Shown here: positions 21,546 through 32,836 of the stretch, piece after piece
How the letters are laid out: the number at the start of each line of letters is the position of its first letter
Numbering within the stretch: the stretch's first letter is position 1
DNA from: Lactuca virosa
Taxonomy: Eukaryota > Streptophyta > Magnoliopsida > Asterales > Asteraceae
Length of the DNA stretch: 64,000 nt
Assembly: GCA_928212115.1 (NCBI GenBank)
Contig: CAKMRJ010005523.1
Coordinates: forward strand, 97,240,441 to 97,304,440
Reading direction: 5' to 3'
Translations under genes and position numbers: made by a program
The notes under the pieces: generated by a model
Told to the model about the DNA's origin: nothing
The model's database searches: none
The model's input: the letters and a program-made list of their open reading frames with translations, nothing else

Positions 21546-23845
21546 TGTGACATCCCCAAATTTTTCGGCCAGTAAAGACCGATTTAATTTATGCTTTTAA
21601 AATAAAATCAGAGTAATATTTTTAAAAGATGTTGCAGAATTTGTCCCCAAAACAAAACATGATAAAAGTTTATCAAAACATTTCTTAAAGAAATATATAT
21701 TTTCATTTTATATCAAAACCTCGGGATGTCATGTTCCGATACATATCAAAAGCATAAACAATACATTATAAGCCTTACAACAGTTATTTACAACTACTGG
21801 CCTATAATCCAAAAATCTCTAATCATCATTCGACTATGCTCGGGGTCCACTACCTGTAATATAAAAAGCTGAGTGGGTCAGGCTTGGGAGCCTGGTGAGC
21901 ATATAGGGTTTTCAACCCACAAATAATAATAAATTTATTAAATTCAGCAACCAACAATAACCCTGATTACCCATTCCCGTTATCCTCACTTTACGTCCCT
22001 AAACACCTATCATGAGGGACCTAGTCTAAGGATTTTCATCGGGGTGAAAACACTGCTTTAGGGATTCCTCTGCAATTTATCTCAAATAGGCAACGATGAT
22101 GGGGATGGAGTACACCAATGAACATATAGTTAACCAACACCTATAGGTTGCGAACCTGCTAGCGTTCCACTGGACTGTCTAGAAAGGTCTGTGGTCGTCA
22201 TCTATACTCCGCTAGATGACTACAACAACAACAACAACATCGAGGCCTCTCGTCATTTTAACACACATCAACTATTTCGTCTACCCATGTTTTACCCAAC
22301 ATATTTGTAGATAAAAATACATATACAGTTTAAAACTTGTATAAAACATCTATTCAACAGTCATCTCAAATAAACAATCAATACAATTACACATAGCACG
22401 TATTTTATAGAAAATACTTCATATCTATGTGTAAGACGAAAGTGACTATACACTCACTTGATTTAACGATAATTGGGCAGCACTTCGTTTCCTAAAACGA
22501 TCGTTTCCGATGAAACCGGGAGTTTTAATGAAAAACCGGGATTTGCGAGGGTTGGGCTTCAAACCGAAAAGATAAATTTTTCTTGCTCTTCGGGCACTCC
22601 GTAACGTGTTTCGGGTGTTGGGTATGATCCCGGGACTTCGGGGGATGCTAAATAGCTTAAAAGAGGGTGTAAGGGTGAAAAATGAGAGAATTTCTAACAT
22701 TAGACGGGAGGGTTCACACCCCCTTTAAATAGGGTGCGAGGCGAGGATCTACGGCTGAAAGAGAAACACGCGGCAGCAACGAGGCGAGGCAGCTGGCGCG
22801 CATCGGACGGAGACACACGTCGGTCTCGGATTAGGCCGCGCTTCGGATGACTCACCTGCTTCGGACACGGGGAGGCTCGCAAGGGAAGGGCGACGTGGCT
22901 TGCTTCGGACGCCTCCACGGATGCGACACACGTCGGATTTCGGTTGGACCGCACATCAGATGAGTCATCGGGTCAGGCACTGGGCAGCTCCGCAGGCGAG
23001 GTGACGTGGCCGAACTTGAGCCATGCGAAATTCCTTGGTTTTAGCATTTTTCTCGAATTTTGTGTCCCAAACTTCTAAAATCCATAACTATCGCATACGG
23101 GCTCCGTTTTTGACGTTCTTTATATGCATGCGTAGGTAAATTTATGCTCTACAACTTTCGTTTAGAATCCGTTGGCTAACTTGACTTTAATTCTAATATT
23201 ATTATTTTTAACAGATTAGGACAGGAAAACCCGTTAAAAATTCATAACTTCTTCATCTGACGTCCGTTTTCGTCTGTCTTTTTACCGTTGTACTACTATT
23301 GACAAGACCTTCGATTCTTGTTTAGGTTGTGTCGGCTAAAAATCACTCGATCTAAAATTCGAGTTTTTAGCTGTCTACTGCTAATCTGAAACTTAGAAAA
23401 ATCATAACTTCCTCATACGAAGTCAGATTTGGGCGTTCTTTTTATGCACGCTCTCGGTTTAACGAACACTACGACTTTCATTTAGATTACCAAGGCTAAA
23501 AAGTAGTTTATCAAAAACTCACTTTTTATGTAATTCGGCGCCGTGCCGGTTTTGTCGCGGAACTTCGTCAGGTCATAACTTCTTTGTTATAACTTGGATT
23601 TCAGTATTCTTTATATCCCAGAATCCTTATTTCAACCACTAAAACGTTCTTCATAGATATCAGATTTAACTAAAATTTATTTTCGACGCTTATTTTTACC
23701 CTTAATTCATTAAATTATTATAATAATTAAGCATAAAACACATATTAATCAAATAAAACATCTTATTATTTCAAAACAAGTTACAAAGGTTGGCCTAGAC
23801 TATTACATCATCATTAATACCTAGCCTAGAAACACGAGCGTTACA
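21546..23845 (-). repeat. Element A right (5') LTR
   Basis: 2300 bp, TGTGACATCC...GCGTTACA. A TATA-like element is on the minus strand near 22726-22737 (CCCTATTTAAAG). Four repeat units with an ATAACT core lie at 23084, 23244, 23404 and 23575. Related to the LTRs of G throughout. Confidence 0.95.
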
Positions 23846-24809
23846 CCATCTGAACAAGAGCGCCCACTTTCTAGCCTTCCGAGAGAGTTCTTCAGCCAAA
23901 AAATTGGCCGATTTCTATCAGCGCGAGATTATTGCTCGGTACGGTATTCCAGTCTCCATTTTATCTGATCGAGATGTTCGGTTCATATATCGTTTTTGGT
24001 AGAAGTTCCACGAGGAACTGGGTATGAGGTTGCATCTCAGTATTGTGTATTATTTGCAGACTGACGGTCAAAGTGCGTGGACCATTCAGACACTTGAGGA
24101 TATGTTGAGAGCCGATGTCATAGACTGTAGTGGGAGTTGGGACTCCTATCACTCTAGTATCGGTGCACCACCGTTCAAGCTTTTCTGTGGGAGGAAGTGT
24201 CATACCCCAGTATGATGTGGTTAAATTGGTCGTAGAGTATTGGTAAGGACAGAAGTAGTCCTTCAGACGTCAGAGCTTATTCAACAAATTAGGCAGCGAT
24301 TGCATACAACTCAGAGTCGGCAGAAGAGTTATGCCGACAAGCATCAGTCTGAGTTGAAGTTTTAGGTAGGCGACATGGTTTTGCTGAAGGTATCACCCTG
24401 GAAGGGTGTAATACGCTTTAGGAAGAGGGGAAAATTGGGGCCTCACTATATCGGACCATTTCGGATGATTTCCAGGGTTGGAAAGGTAGCTTATATGTTG
24501 AATTTATCTAAGGAGCTAAGTCAGATTCACATCACCTTTCATGTTTCGCAGCTGCGGAAGTGTATGCTTGATGATTCAACGATTATTCCTTTGGATGATG
24601 TTCAGGTTTATGATCGTCTAAATTATGGTTAGAGACTGGTGGAAATTTTAGAATGGAAGGCGAAGGCCTTGTGCAACAAGGTGGTATCTTTGGTCAAGGT
24701 TCAATGGCAGGATTGCAAGGGTTCTGAATGAACATAGGAACCCGAGTCTGAGATGCATGAGCATTACCCGGAATTGTTAGCTACAACAAACTTCGAGGAT
24801 GAACTCTAG
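23846..24809 (+). pseudogene. Gypsy remnant C: integrase core to C-terminal end
   Basis: Plus-strand pol 3' end, cut on its left by element A. Reads NKSAHFLAF, then VSILSDRDVRF and LQTDGQSAWTIQTLEDM. The catalytic Glu of the DDE triad is replaced by Ala (QSA instead of QSE). The MVLLKVSPWKGVIRF and GPFRMISRVGKVAYML segments are the integrase C-terminus, then LRKCMLDDSTIIPLDD and a tail ending HYPELL. It has several stops, including TAG in the FW-KFHEEL segment, and a deletion. An old, inactive copy. Confidence 0.9.
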
Positions 24810-24812
24810 TTC

Positions 24813-24825
24813 AAGTGGGGGAGAA
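24813..24825 (+). other. Polypurine tract of remnant C
   Basis: AAGTGGGGGAGAA, directly before the 3' LTR and three bases after the pol stop at 24807-24809. Confidence 0.85.
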
Positions 24826-24826
24826 T

Positions 24827-25276
24827 TTTAACATCCCGACGATGAGGTATTTCCAAATTTAACCCTTAAGTATGAAGATTTAAGAGTTTTAGCCCTTGTG
24901 AATGAGAAAGCTTACAAAATGGCCCAAAGTGAAATTTTGTAATTTTAGGCCGAGGGCTTAGTAACTTGGGCGTACGATTCGTACGTAGGGCGTACATGCA
25001 AGGGCTCAGTACGCAAGGCGTACGTGCGAGGGTTTCAAACCCAAAGATTTAGGGACCAGACCGTATTTAAGCATCCTTATGGCCTCCAACCTCATCTCTA
25101 GTCAGCCTCTAACACCTTCATACGAGTTTAGCAAACCCTAGCCACTTGCTTGAGCATTCTTCACCCTTGTGTGTGTTTTTAGTGGTCTTAAAGGAGAAAA
25201 AAGGAATTAGAACCACCTTGGAAGCTTTAATAAACTTTGGATATGGGATCTTCACCTCCCTATCAACATCGAAGAG
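24827..25276 (+). repeat. Remnant C 3' LTR, truncated
   Basis: Starts TTTAACATCCC, with TG mutated to TT. It contains CGTACGATTCGTACG (24971-24985) and GTACGCAAGGCGTAC (25009-25023), followed by a TATA-like GTATTTAAGC (25063). The LTR breaks off near 25276 where unrelated sequence H begins. Confidence 0.8.
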
Positions 25277-26933
25277 GTATAAAGTTCTCAGGCTATCCTA
25301 CATGACCACAGACAGTCCCTAGGGCACTCCACTAGATGATAACCAACAAGTACATATAACATTCATATCCAACACAACACTATAGCATAGCAACATCCTA
25401 CATACTAGGATACCAATCTAAACGATCACTAAAGCATAGAAACATCCTATATACCAGTCTACCGATCTAACTGATCATTACAACATAGCAACATCCTATA
25501 TACTTAGATACCGATCTAACAGATCACTACAACATAGCAATATCCTATATAACAAGATATCGATCTAATAGATCACTACAATATAGCAACATCCTAAGTA
25601 TCAACAATCCAAAGAATGCATGACTGTATATATTCAGAGGTGAGATAGCCACGCGGACAGGTGGTCCTACTCTAGAACCACAACCAAACAAGGAACAGGT
25701 AAAAGAGCCTAGACCAAGAGTCCTCATTCTATCCTACATGACTATATACAGTCCCTAAGGCATCATTATAATGACAAATAACCAAAACTAGTGGGCCGGC
25801 ATTGGTGCCTTCGACCTACGGTACAATAAGGCGAAACTCACCTAAAATGAAGAAACCCGAGAACATCATGATCCGCTCCCTGCTACTCTGCTTGCTCCTG
25901 CGGATCCACTAACATCAGAACCAATAAAATCTTAATCACCAATCAAAACCCTCAATTTTGACCTAAAGTGAAACTTGGTTAACGTTGGTCAAAGTCAAAA
26001 TCAAGAAAAGTCAACCCAGACCAAGTACGCCCCACATACTCGGCTTGAACGCCCCACGTACTCGCGATCCAGATCGGGCTCCCCTTAGGCGTATGCTGGA
26101 CGTACTACAAGTGACGCCCAACAAACACAATAGCTTAATAACTTCATTTTAAGGGTTTAATTCCTTAAGTCACTACGTCTAACTTTCAATCTTAGCATCG
26201 AATGGCATCCCAAGCCTTAAATTTTCCAAATTTATGGTTCTACATGTCTAGATCAAGCCCAACAACAAATCCCTAACTTGTCTTAAGCACTAAATTTCTT
26301 AATGGCTTGCATGAAGGAATCTCAGGGGTCAAGATCATATTTTTATGGCTCAAGACATGGAAATATGTCTAAAAGGACAGCTCAAACACTCTATAACATG
26401 CCATGCACAAGAAGGACATATTTGGGGACAAAAGCTCATATATCACAATGCAAGCTAGATCTAGAAACTTAATCATAAAGGTCGGAACTTTTTACCTTCT
26501 GGAAAGGGAGAATGATGCAAAACTTCCAGATCCAAGCTTGCTTCTAGCTTCTAAGTTTCACCACCACATTCTTCCTCTATTGGAACACACAAAACCCACT
26601 CAAAGGTATTCAAAATGCACTAAAGGGGGCTAGGGTTTGCTAAGGAACGTCTCAAATGATGGAGGCTGGGAATGGGGTCAAGAAATGGAACTTAAGGATC
26701 AATAAATAAGATCAAAACCCTCAAGATTAGGGTTTTTGTTCCAGACAGAGTACGCCCAACGTACTCAAAACGTCATCATTCCATTAAAAGGCCTTACGCC
26801 CCGCGTACCATGCTAGCATGCCCATCGTACTATGATTTGCCCACAAAATACAACAATGCCATTATGGGCCATTTTGCAAACAAAACTCATCCCAAGCGTC
26901 AAAAATGTAATATTCGAAAATCAAGGTATTACA
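25277..26933 (-). repeat. Minus-strand Gypsy LTR-derived block H
   Basis: The right end, read on the minus strand, begins TGTAATACCTTG, a typical LTR start. It carries GTACGCCCAACGTAC (26750-26764) upstream of a TATA-like stretch near 26700. The left end is not defined. A phrase CTATCCTACATGACNA near 25287 recurs near 25731. No coding domain is seen. May be a solo or truncated LTR. Confidence 0.6.
25386..25597 (+). repeat. Exact-period 49-bp tandem array
   Basis: Units anchored on CATAGCAACATCC at 25386, 25435, 25484, 25533 and 25582, all exactly 49 bp apart. Four full copies plus a partial one, diverged by substitutions only. Confidence 0.92.
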
Positions 26934-28269
26934 CTAGATTTCTAGGTTTTTTGCACTATTTAAGGGAAGTGATGGTTAGGGTTCCTTCCAGCCTAAGCCT
27001 CAATCACCTTCAAGGTGCCTTTGACAAAACCCTAGTGTCCTTTCAAAATTTGAGGTTATCTTTGCTGTTTTTGTGACCTTGTAAGGAAGAAGAAGGAGTC
27101 TATAGTCCCCATCCTTTTGTGCACCTTCTAGATTATTTTTAAGTCCCCAAGTCCCCATTTTGGTAATTAGTTTCTTGTAGTACTAGCTTTCTTAGAATGT
27201 TTTGGTCCATATATGAAGTTTAAATGATGAGATGATTTAAAGTTTACAAGTTTATGGCTCACCAGAGTCCCTTGAGCCTAATATCTTATGTATCTAGAAG
27301 TTGGATGAAATTTGTGAGCTTTGCATGAGCTATAGGTCATTTTCTTACCATTTAACCTGGTTTGAGTGAAGGACATGCATGGGTCATGCATGTCCATAAA
27401 GTTCTGATTTTTTGAGACCTTGGAGTCCATAAAATCCCTCTGTAAAGTTTTAGAAAAGGTGGTTTACCAGATTAAGAGCTTAATCAAATAAGCAGTTTCA
27501 GTTAGAAATGACGTCGTGTCATAATATTCGCGACGATGCGGTGAAGAAGGGTTTCGTGACAGTTTTTGTTGAGATACTGACATCGCATGGTGGCATGGCT
27601 GCCATGATGTGGAAGTCGAATTGGCCACAATTGGGTTAAATATTCGGCAAGGCTAAGGGTAGGCGATGACGTGGTGTCCTTCAGAAGTTGAATTTGAACT
27701 TTGATCGTTGACTTTTTGACGTGGTTGACTTTTGGTCATGTTGCTAGTTTTAAAAGGTGAACTACGGATTTACTTTGTATAAGGTGTGTAGCATCCACTT
27801 TTCAACTATGTAAGCCTGTTAGTTGTCAGATGCTCTTGTGATGGGAGTTTTCTCACTATACTATGGTGGATGATAGTTGTCTTTGTGACTCCTGGATGTG
27901 TCATCGGCGGGGCCCGTTATGTGTGATGGATTAGGCCCGATACGTGAGGTGGGCGGGCCCTAATATGTTAATTGGTAGGGGCCCGTTATGTTTGTGGGAG
28001 GGGCATGTATGGTTATGTGGTATTTTGGAGAACTCACTAAGCTTTATGCTTACAGTTTTGTGTTTAAATGTTTAAATTACTTCTAGTTCCAAAGGGAAGG
28101 GCCTGGCCTGATCGGACCGTATCCCCCGGAGTTTATTTTCGCATTCTCTATTTGATTTACTCTGATGTTTGAGATTACTATACACATTGGTTTGCTTTTG
28201 AAGAAATGTTTGTATGGTTTTCGGTGGTTTAAAAATGAAAAAATTTACTAGTATTTTTAGGACATTACA
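26934..28269 (+). repeat. Remnant I 5' LTR, probably 5'-truncated
   Basis: Ends in GACATTACA followed by AGT and a primer site. A TATA-like CTATTTAAGG is near 26955, very close to the left edge, so most of U3 is missing. This agrees with a break at the boundary with H (26933/26934). Confidence 0.75.
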
Positions 28270-28272
28270 AGT

Positions 28273-29007
28273 TGGTATCAGAGGCTTGGTTTGAGGGATT
28301 CGGGCATACTCTCGAGTATTTATAAACTCAAAATGAGGAATTGGTTAAGTGATTCCTAAAATACCATACATGAATGTTATGACTTAGTATGGTTTTATGT
28401 GACTTGCATGCTAGTATAGGGCTAAGGATTTGTTGGTTTGCATGATAGAATTCTTGATTAGGATAGACACCTTAAGATGCCTATTATATGGATATGTACT
28501 TTAGAGGTTACTTTGATATTGGAAATTGTTTGATGAAGGCACTAGGGTAGTACATAGTTAAGACTAAATAACCTTAGAATGTTTGATTCAACCTTATTTA
28601 TTGTTCTTGTTCAATGGAGGCCTTATGGTAAAGTTAATTATTTGAACATCTATTTTATTGCAATTATATACGACCTGCATTCATTGGGTGACTATCGGTC
28701 TCAACAAAGACTCTTCCAGCAAGCATGGAGAATGGAATCCTAGGAGAGCCTAGGAAGTATCTTATTATGATTGGATGTGCTGTTTAGGATGATTACCTAT
28801 GAGTGTATTCATATGAGAGTGAAATTAGGGGATTTAGGATGATTCTTGAGGAAAGTACGAATATGTGTGGAAGGTAGTTTGTGCCCCTACTGTTGAAAGC
28901 ACAAGATTCGTACTCGAATCAAGGAAAGTTTTGGAAATACTAAGGAGCTTGTAGAGTGAGGAGTTCTTTGAGTATGTTTTGACCCTTCAGTTGTTATTTT
29001 TTTCAGT
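28273..29007 (+). other. Remnant I primer binding site and leader
   Basis: TGGTATCAGAGG at 28273-28284 is one base from the initiator-Met tRNA complement. The rest is untranslated leader with no domain. Confidence 0.8.
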
Positions 29008-29076
29008 ATGGTGATGACTCGTCATGGAGGTGGTTTTGGTTCCAGTTTGGGTTCTCGCTCTGGTGTTGAAGTTATT
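29008..29076 (+). pseudogene. Remnant I gag, first segment
   Basis: ATG at 29008 opens MVMTRHGGGFGSSLGSRSG, matching the start of D's gag. It is cut after 29076 by the non-autonomous LTR element. TTATT (29072-29076) is its target duplication and the frame resumes at 32698. Confidence 0.85.
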
Positions 29077-32000
29077 TGTTGTTGCCCTTTTTAACGATCG
29101 GCTTGTGCGGAATAGTAAGAACATCTTGAGATTTAACGATAAAATATGAAGAAAACGAAGGAGATGAGTAATCCGATAATTTTACTAGAAAATGAAGTAA
29201 TAAAATATGACAATTCAAGAACACTTGGTGGGAGAAATCCGACCACATTCTCTCTCACTAGAGAACTACTTTTTGGTGCACTTTCTTACAATAAAATGAC
29301 CACTCCTCTCTATTTATATAAAGAGGAGCCTTAACACACAATAAATGGAAATAAAATAACCTAACTTATCACTTATAATTTGTAACAATCTCTCCCTAAA
29401 TGCTCGGAAATGATGAGAGATACAAATAGAGTGATAAAAGGCTAAAATACATAGTAACCGACTAGCAAGTGTGGTAATAAAAATGAAACTTAATGATAAC
29501 CAAGTGCTAAAATGTCTCTGAAACTCTGAACTGTCTGTGATCGCTGATGCTGGCCATGAATCTCTAATCGGTAAAGGTCTTCGGCTTCTTGGTCATCACT
29601 CTCGAGGCAGAAAAATAAGATCCAATTCTTCAAACCCGTCACAAGCCCAAGGATCAAGTAGTAGATCCAATCAGAAAAACACTTCGGCTTCAAGAACTCT
29701 GAAACATCTCGAGTTCTCGAATCACAAAACACCCAAAATTCTTCAAAAGAATAACCTGCTAAAAATGTGAAGCATCCAAAATTGAAGTCTAAATAATAAA
29801 TAATGTGAGTTCGAAGACATGGTCTAGCAATGCCAAAAATTTGACTAAAACATCAAAAATAAGTGCCACATCACATCGCCCAAATAGTATTTGTCTTCAA
29901 AATATCGCAAATCCAAACTCGAGAAATCATAAGATCTGATCCGGATGAAAACACAAATGAGACATCATGTGGTAGAGTCAGAATAATAAATAATATGGAT
30001 CCTGGAAACATCTAGTGAAGCTAAAAATTTGATCAAAATATGACCAAAATATAGTGCCACATCGCATCACTAAATAAATCGTCTTCAGAAGTCTTCAAAA
30101 ATCCAAACTCCAACAATCATAAAAGCATATCCGGATGACAACATAATATTCTCTCTGTATTTTTGATAACCAATGACCGGATATCAAAAATAAATAAATC
30201 AGCTGGATGGAGAGTGTTAGATACCAAGAGCTTTGCATGCTCTCCCTAGACGTATGAAAGGCCTCGATAAAACACGAGAATGAGAGTAAAATAAATACCT
30301 CCGCTCATCTATAGTTGGTTGATTCTATAGCTGAAAACTGTTTGAACAAATACCAATGTAAGAATTATTAACTCTGCATGAAAAATCTCTGCTGTTTTGA
30401 GAAATGCTGATGTACCCAAACTGAGGTGTCGGAACACCTAAACTGGTCTTCAATAAGTATAGTCCACATGCTCAAGATACATGGTTCGTCAACGGAAGGT
30501 CAAGCACAACAAGTCCTAAAAATCCCGTAGAGTGAAGGTTGCGAAGCAACTTTGTTGATCAGACAAAACTGTGGTACAATCCTCACGAAGAAAGATATGA
30601 TGTCCGACTGCGGTATAGAGTAATCCTCATGGAAAAAGTAATAAAAATTTTCCAATATAATCAACCAGAAGTAATCCAATGTGACTATCGTTGGTTGGGT
30701 TGTGGAAAAAATTGGTATTAAAAAAATAAAGAAATAAATTGGTTTTAATAAAAAAAATAAAAGGCTAAGGTATTTGTTAGGTTTTAGCAAAAAATTGGCT
30801 AATAAAAAATTGGCTGAAAAAATTGGTGTAAAAAACTAAACGAGTGTTAAATAAAAAAAAAAGGCAAAAAGAAGGTTTGTGAGGAGGGGAGGCAATGAGA
30901 GGGGAGGAGGAGGGAAAACAAGGAGGAAGGCTGAGGAGGAAGGAGGGTGGAAGGAAGGATGTTGAGGAGTGGGAGGGACACAAGGAGGAAGGAGACTGAA
31001 CTGGCGAGGAGGGTGGAGAGGCGAGGAGGGAAGGTTACGGGTTGAGGGGTAAGGGTTGATGGCTACCAAGGAGGATACTGAGTAGTAGGGGGTCTTCGGG
31101 TAAAGCTGCAGTGGAAAGGTAAGGGTTAGGCGGGTTTGGTTGAGATCTTCGGCTAAGGGTTTAGCAGGAATACCGAAGACTAAGGTCTTCGGGTGGGGGG
31201 TAAGCCTGAAGTCTTCAGGTTGAGGTTAGAGTAGATAGGGGTCTACAGGTAGGATTCGGTCAAGGCTTGGGCGAGGGGTGAGTAGCGAGAAGGCAGAGCA
31301 AAGAGGGTAGGCTGCGGGTAGGTCTGCAGTCATGCGAAGAAGTTGAAGTGAAGAAGTGAGAAGGGTCAGGTCCTCAGTAATCTCTAGTCTGCGGGTTATG
31401 CAAAGACCAGAATGGGTCTCCGGGTATGAGAGGGTCTCCAGGTATGAGAGGGTCTCCGGGTATGAAAGGTCTCCCGGACGATGAGAAACCGGAGAGGTTG
31501 CTCAACCTAGGTCCTCTCAGCAGACTTAGAATGAGGATTTTATCTCCTCAGATAGGCTTTTCTTTGTCAGATTTTGGTCCTCGGTATTGAGCTCCGAGGA
31601 TGAGAGGGCTGACGATCAAAAAGGCTATTTTTTCAAGATTTTCTTAACTGGAAGAGGCCATTACTTCTTGTTTAACAAAGGTAATATTTTCTAAAGCATG
31701 TGGGTCAAAGTGGGGTGTTGGGAAGGTAAAAAGTAGAAAAAAGGTGAGGGGTCAAGGAATGTTTAAAGTAAAAAATGTTTAGTGTGCAGGTGACAAAAGT
31801 GGGAATAGTCACATGAATTGGTCAGGAAGTCAAAGGGCAATATAATACATGGGGGGGTAAAGGACACATGCTTTGTATAAATTACTTGGCATATGTACAA
31901 GTTACTTTTCAAGGATCTATCAGCAACAATTTAAAGATCAACAAGAGCTCCATACTTTTTTTTATGATGAACTCAAGAAGAAAATATGATGATAAATACT

Positions 32001-32697
32001 TCAAAAAGAAATATTTTCCACTTTATTCAATAAAACCAAAGACATTGTGTCTATTTCCAGAGCATAAATAAAATGCCCGGAGCAAATTCTTCAAATAGTT
32101 TTAGACCAGAAATATCATATTCTCCCTTTTTCTTCTTGTTCTTCAACAACAACATAAAAAGCTTTGCAAACTCGGATTTTCAGCAGAAAAATATGAACGA
32201 ACAGCAACAACATTTTTATTCTTGAAAGTTTAAATCAACACTCAAAATCAGGAAAACTCATCATATAAAAATTAAAAAATCATCAAGATAATAGAATAGA
32301 TCGGGAGTCGTTCCATTGAAATAATCGCTTAGATCTTCAATGTACGGCTCTGATACCAATTGTTGTTGCCCATTTTGACGAATGGCTTGTGTGGAATAAT
32401 AAGAACATCTTGAGATTTAATGATAAAATATGAAGAACACGAAGGAAATGAGTAATCCGATAATTTTACTAGAAAAGAGAGTAATAAAATATGACAATAC
32501 AACTATACAAGAACACTTGGTGGCGGAAATCCCACCACGCTCTCTCTCACTAGAGAACTACATTTTGGTGCACTTTCTTACAATAAAACAACCACTCTTC
32601 TCTATTTATAAAGAGAGGGTCCTTACAATACAATAAAGGGAAATAAAAGATCCTAACTTATCACTCATAATTTTTAGGGCATTTCCATGCTCCAACA
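29077..32697 (-). mobile_element. Non-autonomous LTR retrotransposon, 3.6 kb
   Basis: TSD TTATT at 29072-29076 and 32698-32702. Left LTR 29077-29387 (311 bp) and right LTR 32361-32697 (337 bp). The right LTR holds about 20 extra bases near its outer end. Minus-strand PBS TGGTATCAGAGC is at 32347-32358 and the PPT (AGGGAGAGAT) is at 29388-29397. A TATA-like CTTTATAAATAG lies on the minus strand of the right LTR. The 2.97-kb interior contains no recognisable gag or pol. It falls between the size classes usually called TRIM and LARD. Confidence 0.92.
29388..32360 (-). other. Non-coding interior of the non-autonomous element
   Basis: No domain in any frame. A purine-rich plus-strand region (about 30875-31030) gives long low-complexity open frames. 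An 18-bp minisatellite GGGTCTCCGGGTATGAGA starts at 31414, 31432 and 31450, with a partial fourth copy near 31467. Confidence 0.8.
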
Positions 32698-32836
32698 TTA
32701 TTGATGCTGGACTGCGTGAGTTTATTGCGTCGTAGATTACACGAGGTATCCGTGAGGCGACCCCTGTCTTTTTTTGGGTCGATCAAGGAGAGGATCATTG
32801 AGATTATGGAGGAGAGATTGAGATCATTTTTTGGGT
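32698..32836 (+). pseudogene. Remnant I gag, second segment
   Basis: Continues gag after the TTATT duplication: DAGLREFIAS, stop, ITRGIREATPVFF, then a one-base gain in a run of T puts IKERIIEIMEERLRSF in the next frame. It matches the N-terminal gag of D (DERLHDLI...KDGIMEIMEEQLKSF). It is interrupted by LTR fragment J. Confidence 0.8.

Larger units (their letters stand above)
1..23845 (-). mobile_element. Ty3/Gypsy element A (Tekay/Del-like), left end outside window
   Basis: A minus-strand LTR retrotransposon read from right to left: 5' LTR 21546-23845, PBS 21532-21543, gag, zinc knuckles, protease, RT, RNase H, integrase, then the 3' LTR (1-432 plus 7920-9118). The left LTR lacks its first roughly 666 bases, which lie before the window. 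Two later insertions split it: a Copia element at 433-7919 and element B at 10212-17758. The domain order is Gypsy. The conserved C-terminal tail after the integrase and the RT sequence suggest the Tekay/Del chromovirus group, which is an inference. Its right flank is the integrase of remnant C, and the expected right TSD copy would be CCATC at 23846-23850. The left copy cannot be seen. Confidence 0.9.

Noticed and set aside
25386..25597. Regular repeats reminiscent of a CRISPR array
   Set aside because: Units abut without unique spacers, the context is plant LTR DNA and there are no cas genes.
24827..28269. A single LTR spanning C and I with H inserted in it
   Set aside because: Both halves carry their own TATA-like region and do not align as consecutive parts, and no TSD flanks H. 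Kept as an open question.
30777..31069. Pro/Ser/Leu-rich minus-strand frames of 68-77 codons
   Set aside because: They come from a purine-skewed low-complexity stretch in a non-coding element. Overlapping frames give the same composition.
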